From: Channa striata
Taxonomy: Eukaryota; Chordata; Actinopteri; Anabantiformes; Channidae
Direction of reading: 5' to 3'
Assembly (NCBI GenBank): GCA_033026295.1
Contig: CM065169.1
Span: 4,040,932 to 4,104,931 of the forward strand
DNA: 64,000 nt
Made by a program: the position numbers and the translations under genes. The first letter of the stretch is position 1. Each line of letters begins with the position of its first letter. The notes beneath the pieces were generated by a model, which had not been told where the DNA came from, made no database searches, and was given only the letters and a program-made list of their open reading frames with translations. Shown here one piece after another: positions 1 through 11,800 of the stretch.

Positions 1-471
1 CAGGTTATTTATATTGCACCTTCAGTTGATTGATTTCTCACAGAAAGGCAAAGCTTGTCAGTTTATTGATAAGTTGACAGTTCCGGATGCAAACCAGGTT
101 TAGTGATCTGTGGAGGCTCCTTGCTACTGACATAAATAAAGAGTCTGTTTTTCTTTGATCAAGAACATTGTGGTTTTTATTTTAGCAGTTGGCTATATAG
201 TGACTAGAGTAGTCAGATAAGGTTTGTGAGGGACTGTCTGAAATTATTTACATGATATCGTCATTTTTGAACTGATGGACTAAAAAAAATAAGTGTGTCT
301 TTTTTAGTATCCAAATATTGGATTATTCTTTCTAAATTAACATGATGTTGGATTTTTGTCAGTTTCCGTTAGCACAAGTTTTAACATGATATACTTTAGC
401 ATAGACTTTCTCTGCTTTAAAATGTCCTTGTAGTATCAGCCTGGCAAACTAGAGCCCAGCATGCAAGGGCA

Positions 472-735
472 GATGTGGTAGGTAACTAAGTCAATTTTTC
501 CTTGTTTTATACTTAAGTACAATTTTAAGTTACTTATACTTGAGTTTAATTGTTACAAATCCTAATTCCTAAAATTATTTACAAAACTAAGAAAAGTAAA
601 TCCATTAATATGAGTGAATCATTGTTGGTACTTAATGTGGTCAAAATCAGCTCCACCTTTATCTGCTGCTGTCTTTGTTCCACACCAATCAGCTATATTA
701 ACAGAAATCTTTGACCTTTATATTTTTATTAATTA
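472..735. repeat. hAT-like dispersed repeat fragment
   Basis: The words gtggtaggtaactaag, acttaagtacaattttaag and ttatacttgag, and then aaaatcagctccaccttta, are typical of a very common fish nonautonomous hAT-type family with AAGTA-rich ends. A related copy is at 60326-60870. Confidence 0.5.
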
Positions 736-756
736 CTTGCAAATCTATGACAGACA

Positions 757-935
757 TGCACGTCTTTTGACTGTGGGAGGAAACCAGTGTACCTGGAGGA
801 AACCCACACAAGCATGGAGAGAACTCGATGCAGAAAGGCTGTAGCCAGCAGGTTGATTTTAACCAGAGACCTTTTAGCTGTCAGGCAGCCACAAGAACCA
901 CTCCCTCATTGTGCTGCCCAATCATCTTATCAACA
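757..935. repeat. Dispersed fish repeat (GTGGGAGGAAACC type)
   Basis: The sequence tttgactgtgggaggaaacc, followed by ggagaactcgatgcagaaagg and a Cys/His-free tail, matches a widespread fish repeat known to me by its text. I do not assign a family. Confidence 0.45.
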
Positions 936-1249
936 GTATCAAACTGTTAAAATTTTCACCACTTGCACTTTGTTCCTACATTTTATTCTGTTTACTTTTG
1001 CTTGAGTAAAGAATTTGAAATACTACATGTAATGTACTTTTCTAGGCAGATATATGCACTTCTTTTTGATGATTGAGTTTTTGTACCCCTACCGTACCAC
1101 CACTGCTGGCCTGCGCTCTCATCAAGTTTTAATATGGGCCTCTTGTCCAGGTCTGATTAGTCTTTTCACCAGGCCCTTTGTCTGTGCTGGCTTTGTTTGT
1201 GTAAGACAGCTTTATAAATCAATATACAGTATAATACACATAATGCATT

Positions 1250-1312
1250 TCTGGCTTATAATGACAGCATTGAAAGTGTGGTACACTTTCAATGCTGTCA
1301 TTATTAGCCAGA
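1250..1312. repeat. 63-bp near-perfect inverted repeat (hairpin)
   Basis: Arms 1250-1279 and 1283-1312 are 30 bp each with a single mismatch. They are separated by a 3-nt loop (ggt). The core arm is GACAGCATTGAAAGTGT. Confidence 0.9.
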
Positions 1313-2023
1313 GTATGGTGCAGGTTTCAGGGCCACATCTAATCGGCTTTGAATTTATTTAAGTGCTGCCTGTTGTTTGCTAATTGACCTTTTCTTTATT
1401 TCTTTAGTTTTTTTTTACAAAGCATGTTGACATGTGGCACTGTCAGAAGGGTCAGGCGGTTAAGGTCACAGTAAGAAACTCTTGGCTTTGAACTCATGCG
1501 ACCAGAATGAGCCACAGTCAAATATTTGGTTTCCTCGTCTTTCAGATGTCTGTAGAAATAAGCAGCAGCTCTCAAGGCGGGCTGTTAGATGCCGGCTTTT
1601 GACTACATTGTGTTCTTGTCAGCTTTTACGTCTCTTTGCATGCTAGTCTGGTGTAGGCTGTTGGTCAGCTGGTGACTGGAGTTCACCGTGGAGGTAAGTC
1701 ATTTCTAAATGTAGATTTGACTAGTTGGATCCTGACTGGGTTCTAGTTATTTAGTTGTATTCCTGTAGCTGAGTATTCACACAAGTGCAGTTGGTGGTTG
1801 ATTAAAGCAGCTAAACATACAGACTTGTTTGACAAGAGACTGACGTGAGCTGCTTTCAGTTTGTTGAACTGCTGTGCGTTTAATGAGTCAGCCAGTTGTC
1901 TCTTTAGATAGTGATTATGCAGTTTGTTAGATACCTGGTTGTAATTGTAAAATGTTGTTCCGTCATTTCAACAACTGTATTTCTACGTTTGAAAATATCA
2001 AATTATGAAAACTTAATTGTGAA

Positions 2024-2645
2024 TACCGTAAATTCTGGACTATAGAGCGCACCTAAATTTAAGTAAAATTTAAAAGAAATATATATTTTGTCACATATAA
2101 ACCGTCGGACTATAAGCCGCCAATATCCAGGCTGAGAAATAATATCTGTTGTATGCGCTCCTACTCATTGTTCACAGTAGGCATGAGGATGTTATGGGCT
2201 GTTTTACCGGCATTACGGTAAAGAGTGCGTTTACGTGTATGTGTGGCTGGTTTAACACATGTCGAATGTACAGAGCCGACAAAAACGTCCTTGTTATAAA
2301 TAAACGGCTTGTTCCATAGCCAAAGGAGAAGACGTCTCTTATTCTTCAGGAATTACGCAGGAGTTGCTGCGCTCAACAAAAGATTTTGTACCATAAGTCT
2401 TTATTCATACACCTGAACCTGAATGGTGCCTGTAACACGGCAGTAAAAGTGCTGATGTTTGCTGTTGTGCGTCTTGGGTTGCATGCCAAGAATAAAAACT
2501 GGCGCTTTTTGTTTGCACTGACTTCCATCTACAGCGCCCATCTGAGGGCTGCAGAAAAATTCATAGAAAAGCCGCATCTCTGTAAAAGCCGCATGGTTCA
2601 AAACGTTAGAAAAAAGTAGCGGCTTATGGTCCGAAAAATACGGTA
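2024..2645. mobile_element. Nonautonomous DNA transposon with TACCGTA termini
   Basis: The 5' end is taccgtaaattctggactat. The 3' end, read in reverse complement, is TACCGTATTTTTCGGACCAT. The inverted repeats are about 25 bp with mismatches, around a 622-bp body carrying further ctataagccgc words. No transposase ORF exists. The family (hAT or mariner-like) is not settled from the ends. Confidence 0.65.
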
Positions 2646-2770
2646 TTTGTTTGTGTGGCTGTGCGCATTTTGTGTATGTAGGTGGAAAAAAGGGTTTACG
2701 TACAGCAACATAATAAAAATTCTACGGCCTAGCTTTCTCAAGTTTTTGTCCTTTGTTTGTGCCTGTCCAG

Positions 2771-2867
2771 GACTCCAAGCTGCCCCTTTCCTTACGGAAC
2801 AATCTTCTTGACCTTTTTGGGCAGATTGAGCGTGAATTTGAAAATCTCTACATTGAAAACCTTGAAC
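2771..2867 (+). CDS. wdr37: wdr37 coding exon A (N-terminal helix)
   Basis: This exon encodes 32 codons starting DSKLPLSLRNN and ending IENLE, plus one base. The acceptor is tgtccag and the donor is gtgagt at 2868. It corresponds to human residues 47-78. The preceding phase-0 junction matches the human first coding exon, which ends just before DSKLP. Confidence 0.93.
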
Positions 2868-5800
2868 GTGAGTAACGAGCAGAAAACGTTGGGTACTGTC
2901 TTACTTGCGTTAATATTCATGTGGTGATTGATGAACCAGACGGTTTCAGAACATAGGCATTGTTTGCTGACTGAAGACTGTCACTGTGCTAACACTACAG
3001 TACGGCGGGAAATTGACTCCCTGAATGAGCGTTTGACCGGAGATGGACAGACTGTAGAAGGAGGAGATCCCACCAAGGGAGCCTTGAAAACAAAAGGTGC
3101 AGTGTTTCTTAAACATGTTTTGTGTATTTAATAGAAATGTGACATGCAGCATTATAATCAATCACATAAGTAATGTACCATATACGAATTATTACAATTT
3201 GAATTTATTTGTTTTAGTTTTTTGACTGATGATGGACATACAGTATAAATAAAGAAGTTAGACTGATCGGTTTTGGCTTCTCAAAAGAGGAGAATGTAGC
3301 AAATGTCTCCTGAGCTCTTTATGACTGAAAAGTTGCATTTAAAACCACACAGGAACTTTATTAGTTTAGGAACAGAGAGGTCATTGACTGTAGAAGTCAC
3401 TATTTGCCTAGATGACCGCTTTCCATCATATTGGCCCTATCTTAGCCCGCTTTATAATGGAATCATCTGGAATAGTTTTCTATTAACATGTTTACACTGC
3501 AGAGCTGTTTTGTGCAACTCAATTTCAGAAAATTCTGGTAGTTTATCATTTTAGGCTTTGTCAAACCTACCGACAACGTATTTTGACTTGCACCAACAAG
3601 CCACAACATTAAATCCTTTTAGTTTTATTGTAGACGCTGATCAGTAGCAATCCCATGGCATTAATGTAGTCCAGGGCTGATGCGTTTTCTTTCATGCAAC
3701 TAGGAGCTCTACATTTTTTAGCATGTTTACAATCCTTAGCTTTACTTCATATGTGACACTCTTCCTAGACTACAGCCTAGCCATGGCATGGAGTTTCACT
3801 CTTCCCCTTCATTATTCTCTTTGCAATATCAGCAGAGTGTTAGACCATGAGTGTGGTTGGTTTCCTCTTACATATTTGGTGCTTTGTTCTCTAAAATGTA
3901 AAGAGGTGCCCTAGGTAAATAGCACCTACTTACTAGGTCTCTCTCTACTTTCCACTCACCCCAACTGGTCAAGGCAGATGGCCGCCCACCATGAGCCTGG
4001 TTCTGCTGGAGGTTTCTTCCGTCAAAGGGAGTTTTTTCTCTCCACTGTCACCTATAGCTGTTATTTGGGTTTTCTCTAAATGTCTGTATAGCCTTGAATT
4101 TATTATGGAAAGTACCTTGAGATGACTTTGTTGTAAAGTGGCGCTGTGTAAATAAAGTGGAATTGAATTGAATTGAATTAACAGGCTTTAAAAATTAGAA
4201 GCAAATGCACTAGTTCTTCCTCATTTTGCTGTCCCTAGACCTTTTTTCACTGTAGGCAGTTAACTGTGGCATATACCTAAAACTAACTTGGATTGTGTTA
4301 AGATAGAATGGATAATGAAACTAGCCTAGTCTATCATTACTGACATAAAGGTCATTCATAATTTATTGAATATTCAAGCTTCTACAATAGTAGTTGCTTT
4401 AACTATCAAAAGTGTGAATGAACTGCATCAGAGTTACCTTTGTGGCAGAGGACCGGTAAATCATCAGATTTCTTCAGCCATGTTAATATCAGTTTCTGTG
4501 ATCGGAGTAGTGAACCAGAGAAGCCTGATTTCTCCAAGTAGATTTTTCTTGGAGATTGTAGATTCCTCTGTCATGCATATGGATAGCAATGTATGGCGGT
4601 TGTATTTTACAAGACAAAAAATAGCAGAGTGGAGTGGCTAGATCGAAGGAGAGATTTTCAATGAAGCAGTTCCTCTTCCAATTAAAATCAAGTCCACCCA
4701 GTCTGCCTCAAACTGAAACAACACTAAGTAGCCAGTAGAAGTCCATGATTTTATATGTTCTGTAATAGTTTTGATGTATTGACTAATCTAAAACATAAAA
4801 CGACACAATAAAATAAATCCAATAGTACAGTTGGTCAGACTTATTAAAACAGATTTTAAAGCTTATAAGCATGATTTGCTGATGTAGGCTGGTGTAAATG
4901 GTAATCTTTATTAACCCCCACACCTTCCTAGAAGTAAAATATGCAATGAGCAGCTCTCCTGTGGGCCGCACAGCATAGGCTTTCCTAATGTCATTAGCAG
5001 CCATGCATTCTTTACAGTAATGTTAACTACAAACGCGCAGCTAGACATTTTGCGTTGATGTGATTGTGAATTTGTATGTGAAGTCTTGACACTATTTTTG
5101 GTTATTTCTGCTCTCAACAAGTTTTTTATTCTGTTAAATTTTATCCATTGTTCTGTGTCTACATTCAGCCAGTCACAGCACCAGCCAACTGTCGCAGAAG
5201 CTGAAGACGACCTACAAAGCCTCAACCAGCAAGGTACCTGACACCACTCAACAGAGCCCATGAGGAGATTTGGCATCTGTATAAATGTTAGAGCTGTCAG
5301 GATATAGGTCTGGGCATCATACTAGACCATACATGTTTGGGCTGGAAACGCTTAAGGAAAGAAAAATGACTTTTTCCTTTTCAATCTCTTGCCTATGTAG
5401 CGTTTGTACAGTTTCCATGGCATAATAGGTGGACCTTGCAACTTCAGTGTGGCCACATGGGAGTTGTGGGGCGGAGATTCATGGGTAACTTCCTGAATGC
5501 TCTGTTTGTCACTAAGCATCATGTGGAAACAGCTGTGGGCTGAGTCTCTTAACTACAGTCTGACCTTGACTCCTCTTCTCTTCTCTTCTCTGCACACTGT
5601 CACAGGTCATTTGGCTCAACAGCTGCATTTTTAAAATCTAGAAAACCTGTTGTTCTTTAAATGGCTTCCCTTCTTTTTGGAAGTAAATTACTTTAGCTAC
5701 ACTTTCAGTCTATCGCCTGTTTCAAAACAAAACAATAAATCGAATGTGAAAGGGTTAATAATAAGGAGGGCAAATAGTTTGCTCTCCTCACAAGGCGTTT

Positions 5801-8800
5801 TTAAAAGCATGGTTCAGTTCAGATGTACTGGTCTCAATCTGTGCAAAGTTCAGAAGAAAATCTCTTCTAATCTCTTCTTATGAATGTTAGAGAGAGGATA
5901 CACAGGATCAAGGGACGACTTGTTAGATCCTGACAGAACTAGCTAACTAATCAGCTGGCTGAAAACCACGACCAAACACTAACTGGACTAATGACCTGCA
6001 CTCACTGTTTTCTTACAGGGATGACCTTGACTTGAACGGACTATTATTCTGATTGCTCACTCCTCATTCTGTTCTGGCAAGAAACAAATAAACACACAGG
6101 ACAGAATGAGAGCATATATTAACACATTCTGACATGGGAACCAGAGGCTTTGCTGCAGCATCTAATGACTGTCAGTGATCTAAGCTTATTGCTGTGGTCA
6201 TCTGTCTGCTTGCAGCAGCATGTACAGTCCACTTTGCAACTGCACTGTGACAAGTGAAACTACAGTTTACTTTTTTAACTGGAAGCATATATGAACAACC
6301 CACAAGGTATCTTATTTTTAGAGGTGCACAGCTTGTTTATTGTAAAAGTTCAGTATTGGTCTTGCCACCAGTAGTTAAATAGACATATTAGCAGTCTTGA
6401 TATTAATACTCCAACGGCACAGTTCAGTGAATTTGAAACCACGTCTAAACCCTTTGGCAGTTGCAGTGACATCTTCTAATGTAAAAATACTACTTGTTTA
6501 CAGGATATACACTCGCTTGTACCAAAGCTAGTTAAGTTTTAAATAACTTACAAACAGCAAATTAAACATACTGTAGTGAAACAGTAGAAAAGACGCCCTA
6601 AGATTACTAAACATATGTTGATTCTAAATGTTGTTTTTCACTAAAGTAGTATTACAAGCAAATGGAGGAAATTGTTAGTAGATAAAAGAATGACTGATCA
6701 ATCCAAAGTATTGTATTTGTTGTATAATGCAGTAAAACAGTGTGTATTAAGATTCAGCTAAATTTGCACTTTATTAGTCAGTGGAACCTGTGGGATAAAT
6801 AAAAAAAGTCTTCTATTACTATCTAAGACTAGTGTTATGGTCTGCAAAATGATGCTACTGATGTTTACATTTTTTCCCCCACCGTTATGAGGTAGAAACA
6901 ATAGCTCTGTTTTTAGAGAACAGGCTCTCATGAAGTTTCAGTTTGAAGCCAGTTAGCTGCTAGCACCTTTAAGATGCTTTTTATTTCTAGATCACGTCCT
7001 TTAAGACAATGTTTAAGTCACTAATCACACTTTGTTGTACAGGTCCACTGACATAGCCTAATGTGTCTTATCTGTTCATGTGTTTGTTAAGGAAGCTGCA
7101 GCTGTTACAGTACGTGTTTAGCCCCATGATATGGTTACGTATCCATTATCACAAATGATAAAATTGATATACTTATTGATGTAACTGTGAGTGTAGTAAG
7201 TGAAGTTGACCACATGCTAATATTTTTATGAACCCATTTTGTAATCAATTAATCAGCATTGAAACCGGTTGTAAACAGCTGAATCGGTGCACCTGCATTT
7301 TCTTTAATTTGACATGGCCTCTTTTGGAACCAAAGCAAACACAGTTTGTCTTTGGTTCAACTTGGACTCAGTACTCACCCTTTTGTCTGTTTCTTTTGTC
7401 TCTGTCACATCTGCTCCCTCCCTGTTCAGATTGTGTCCAGTTTCAAGGCCACCACAGGATCACGGGCTTTGTGCCAGCTGCTTAAGGAGTATGTGGGCCA
7501 CAGGGATGGGATCTGGGACCTCAGCATCACCCGAACTCAGCCAGTGGTCCTGGGAACTGCCTCTGCAGGTACAGCTTATCACTTTAGAGTTTATTGAAAT
7601 CACAATTAGTTTTTTTTTTTACAGTGGATGTAGTGGTTTTCAGTCAGACTCATGACTAAATGTGCTGTTTGCATTATTTACATCATTATCATTATCAATT
7701 AAGCTATTAGCAGAACACATGAGAGTATGAGATGATTGATGGCATCTGTTAGTGCTATTATTTGTAAAACTGAGACTCTAAGACTGAAAAAACTGTAATG
7801 ACTTAACTTTCATTGAATGTGGTTGTTTGATGTTACAAACATGATTACATTACTGCTACATATGCTACAAATTGCAATACATATTGCTGGTTTCCACCCT
7901 CTCCACCTCCACCTCTCTTATTTCCCTCCTATCTCTCCTCTATACATGTGCATTAATTGGTCGTGTCCTTGCCACCAAATTGTTGCTTTTTCTCTCTTCT
8001 CCTTTTCTGCTTTTTTATACTTCTGACAGCTTCTTGTCTTTGTACCCTCCTCCATCCAACTCAAAGCGTCCTTCTTCAGTATGTGTAATAATGTATGCTA
8101 CATTATTAAAGACAACTCTACAAACGTCATGCTATGTTTTTGCTGGAAATCAGCTGTTCATGTTTCATGTTTGGCAGTCTCACTGTGAAGAGGTCTTGAA
8201 GTTTCTCACCAAATGTGACTACATAGCCAAATATGAAAAACAGTTCATGAGACTTCTGAATATATATTGTTGGTTGTTGGCTTTATGGTCTCCACCCTGC
8301 TCCTTCCTCACAGACCACTCTGCCCTGCTGTGGAGCATAGAGACGGGGAAATGCCTGCTGAGGTATGCAGGCCATGCAGGCTCAGGTAATTACAGTAAAA
8401 GAAACTTTCTCTACAATGGTAAATAATGATAATGTCACTCTTTATTGGCTCTAATTAATTTATCTAGCACTAACTGTCTTTTCTTATCTCTTTTTTTAAT
8501 ACTCGCTAGTTCATGTCTATAACATGACAACTTGTCAACATTTGCCCACAGTCTTATTACAAGACAGAAATGCGTGATGTAACAAATGTGCATTTTATCC
8601 ACAGTCAACTCCATCAAGTTCCACCCAACAGAGCAGATGGCCCTCACAGGTATGTATTTGAATGTGTGTTTTTGAGTGTGTGTTTTATTGTAGATGTCAA
8701 TGTGCTGCCAGTTTATTGATGTCTATTTGTACAGCCTCTGGCGACCAGACGGCTCACATCTGGCGCTACATGGTGCAGCTTCCTGCCCCACAGCCACCAC

Positions 8801-11800
8801 CAGATGTCAGTGTGAGTAGCTCTTTACTGTTCACTTTCCAGTGTTTCTATGGGAATATTGTGGAATGTAATTGTATTTTGAGAGTGGATATGAAGCTGTG
8901 CTGTGACCCGTAGGGCTGCAGCAAATCAGCAGCATGCTGTACTCAGAGACAGTTACGTGCTTCAAGCATGATAAGTAAAATCTGAAAATCTATCTAAACC
9001 TGTTAACCAGTGCAGACAGAACAACACAGATATGATGAGCTCCCGTCTTTTGGAGTTGGTTCAGATCCCAGCAACCGTGTTTCATACCAGCTGAGGTTTA
9101 AGGTAGTCAGTGAGAGTGTTTTTCTGCTCTTCTGTGCTCCGTGTTACTTCTGCTATCTGTGTGCGGTAACTGGTCTTTTCTTCTGTAGGCTCCATGTGAT
9201 GACGACCAGGACTCCTCAGACAGAGAGGAAGGCGAGGTGGACGGTGAAGGCCCTTGCGAGGTACCCACTGTGCGGGTTGCTACGGCGACTCTGAAGAGCC
9301 ATCAGGGTGTAGTGATTGCAGCTGATTGGTTGGTTGGAGGCCGACAAGTGGTGACAGCTTCCTGGGATCGTGCTGCCAACCTCTACGAAGTGGAGACATC
9401 TGAGTTGGTTCACACACTTACAGGTGGGCAATATATGAAAATATAATTTCTGAAATACTTATCATCAGACCTTACATTTGTTTATTATTTTAAGGCTGTT
9501 CATATTTTAAATTTAGTCTGTTTATTGTTTGGTTTTTGCATTGATTAACTGTTCTTCAATAGTTGCTGTTTAGTATAAACTGGACTTCACCTCTTATCTG
9601 GGAAGCTTCATCAGTTCTGGATGAGAGCTGAAATGTCTTTAAGAAAGACAAATCCATTTATCATTGAAGAGCAGCTGTGGGATAACCATGACCTGCATTA
9701 CTGAGTCTCTTCATATTTTCTAAACAAACGAACAAACATTTTGGAATTTGTGATTTATTAACAAAAGTTTGGTACCTCCCGGCAAATAGCTTAGTACTTA
9801 CTTAATATTTTAAAGTTAAAAGTAAATACAGGTTTAAGTTGCAATTTGTGCCAGATTTTTTCTTTGATCATTTGATGTAATTTAGCTGTGTCCAAAGCCA
9901 TTCCTTATTTACCATATGTACAATGTGTCTATTTCTGTGTGTAAATGCATCCATATATATAACATACCACAGTTGTATTAATGTAAGCGTTTCGGTAACA
10001 CTGAGCAATGCTCAACAATTTATCACTGAGATAATTACCATTGTGTTACTTGAAAACTTTTTGTAATAACGACAAGTTAAAATGATTAGTATCTGAAATC
10101 ACTTTGTATTGCAATGAGTAAACTAGTATGTAACTAAAGTGTATTTAGTGTATTAAGTTACAGGATTTCTGTTTTCCCTCTGTTTGCAGGTTTAATCATC
10201 TCTTTTTGATTTTGTCCTAATGTTTGTTCTACTTTCTTACTCCAGCATATATGTTTTCCTATGTGTGTGTTTGCAGGTCATGACCAGGAGTTAACCCACT
10301 GCTGCACCCACCCCACCCAGCGGCTTGTGGTCACCTCATCCAGGGACACCACATTCAGACTGTGGGACTTCAGAGACCCATCCATCCACTCGGTCAATGT
10401 CTTCCAAGGACACACTGAGTCAGTTGCTCCCTTACACTTACACACAGTGCACATTCTTGGTTTATACATCACATATTCATACTTGTGTTAGGACAGTTGG
10501 AGTGATTGCTAATTGTGGAGTCTTTACTTTAACCAAGAGGTGGTGCTGTAACATTTGTGAATCCCTCCAGCCCGTCATGCTTTTTCCCTTTTCCAGTGCC
10601 ACATTAATTTACAGACCCTTTTGCTCTAAGCCAAATCCCCCACTTGCCTCTCATTCATTACTGAGCACTTCGCCTCACTTCGACAGGTTGCTTCTCTTTC
10701 TCTGTCTACCACTCTCTCTCCTTCACTCATTTATCTGTCCGTTTCTACGTTAATCCCCCACTCTGTGTAATTTGGCACTTCACTTGCTGTTAACACTCAA
10801 TTGCAGCCGCTCATTTTAAAACGATGTCTGTCAGGCTTGTCTGTGGCTTTCAATGGCAGCACTCTTTAAAAGGTGTTAGAAGTGTGTGTGTGTGCGTGTG
10901 TGTGTGTGTGTGTGTGTGCGTGCGCGCACGTGTGTTTATGCACATGTCTAAAGGTGTGTGCTGGCTGCTACTCTGGCAGCCTTTGATTGCACTTGGGGGA
11001 TTACATAGAGCTCATTATGTACAACCCCAACGTGTATAATTCCTGCAGATCCTACTCTAATTCTCTCCCATAGACAATTGGCCTAATGAGATTAGGCACC
11101 AGTGTTTCACAGTTAACAACAGCCCTCGTCTTTTCCTCTTTCCCCATTCATATTTCCATTCCATGTGGCCATCTATGGTCTTTAAAGGGAAAACTTCCCT
11201 CCTGTGTTTAAAGCAACAAACCTACCCAGAAAAAAATGAATGATTCTCCAAACCACTGCTGTCTATCTTAAAACAGAGAAAAACTGTTTTAAAAAAGGAC
11301 TAAACTTATAACTTTTAAAAATGGTTTGGCCGCAGGACATAATGCTGTGAAGAATGGTTATTACCAAAGAAAAGCTATAGAAGAGATCTATAAATAAACC
11401 AATGGTTCAAACCCAAATATATTCTATTTTACATTTGCTAGACATAGAAGAAAGTGGGCCGCGGGAATGTCAGAATACCTTGAAAAATATTAATATCAAA
11501 TAACGCAACATTGAGGGCCTAAAATATTAGGTTTTATAAAAAGATCATTATAACAGAGCCACACAGAGACCTGAGCCATTGATATGCACTATGTTACAGC
11601 CCTGTTCAGTTTTGCAGCTTCACTTGAATTTGCATCAAACTGTCTTTCTTCTTCAAATACAGCTTGTAAGGTATAGTCTACTAAGCTCCCCAATAGTAGC
11701 CCACTGTGTGTTAAGCATTACAGCATCCAAGGTAATTTACTTTTGGCCAGAGTACAGAGTTATTCATTACAATTTTGGAAACAATAAGAATTTAAGCACT

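Larger units (their letters stand above)
1..2770 (+). other. Upstream sequence, probable wdr37 intron
   Basis: No wdr37 coding exon is visible here. The stretch holds hAT-like and other dispersed repeats (472-735, about 757-935), a 63-bp hairpin (1250-1312) and a 622-bp inverted-terminal-repeat element (2024-2645). A gtaagt donor-like site at 1694 follows sequence with no supportable reading frame. Confidence 0.6.

Noticed and set aside
1600..1699. Possible wdr37 5' exon ending at gtaagt (1694)
   Set aside because: The donor is good, but the upstream sequence has no reading frame matching the missing wdr37 N-terminus and no recognisable acceptor. It could only be a noncoding exon, which I cannot support.
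7872..8426. Long open frame (184 codons) overlapping wdr37 exon E
   Set aside because: It is an intron read-through in the frame of exon E. The exon edges and protein homology explain it.
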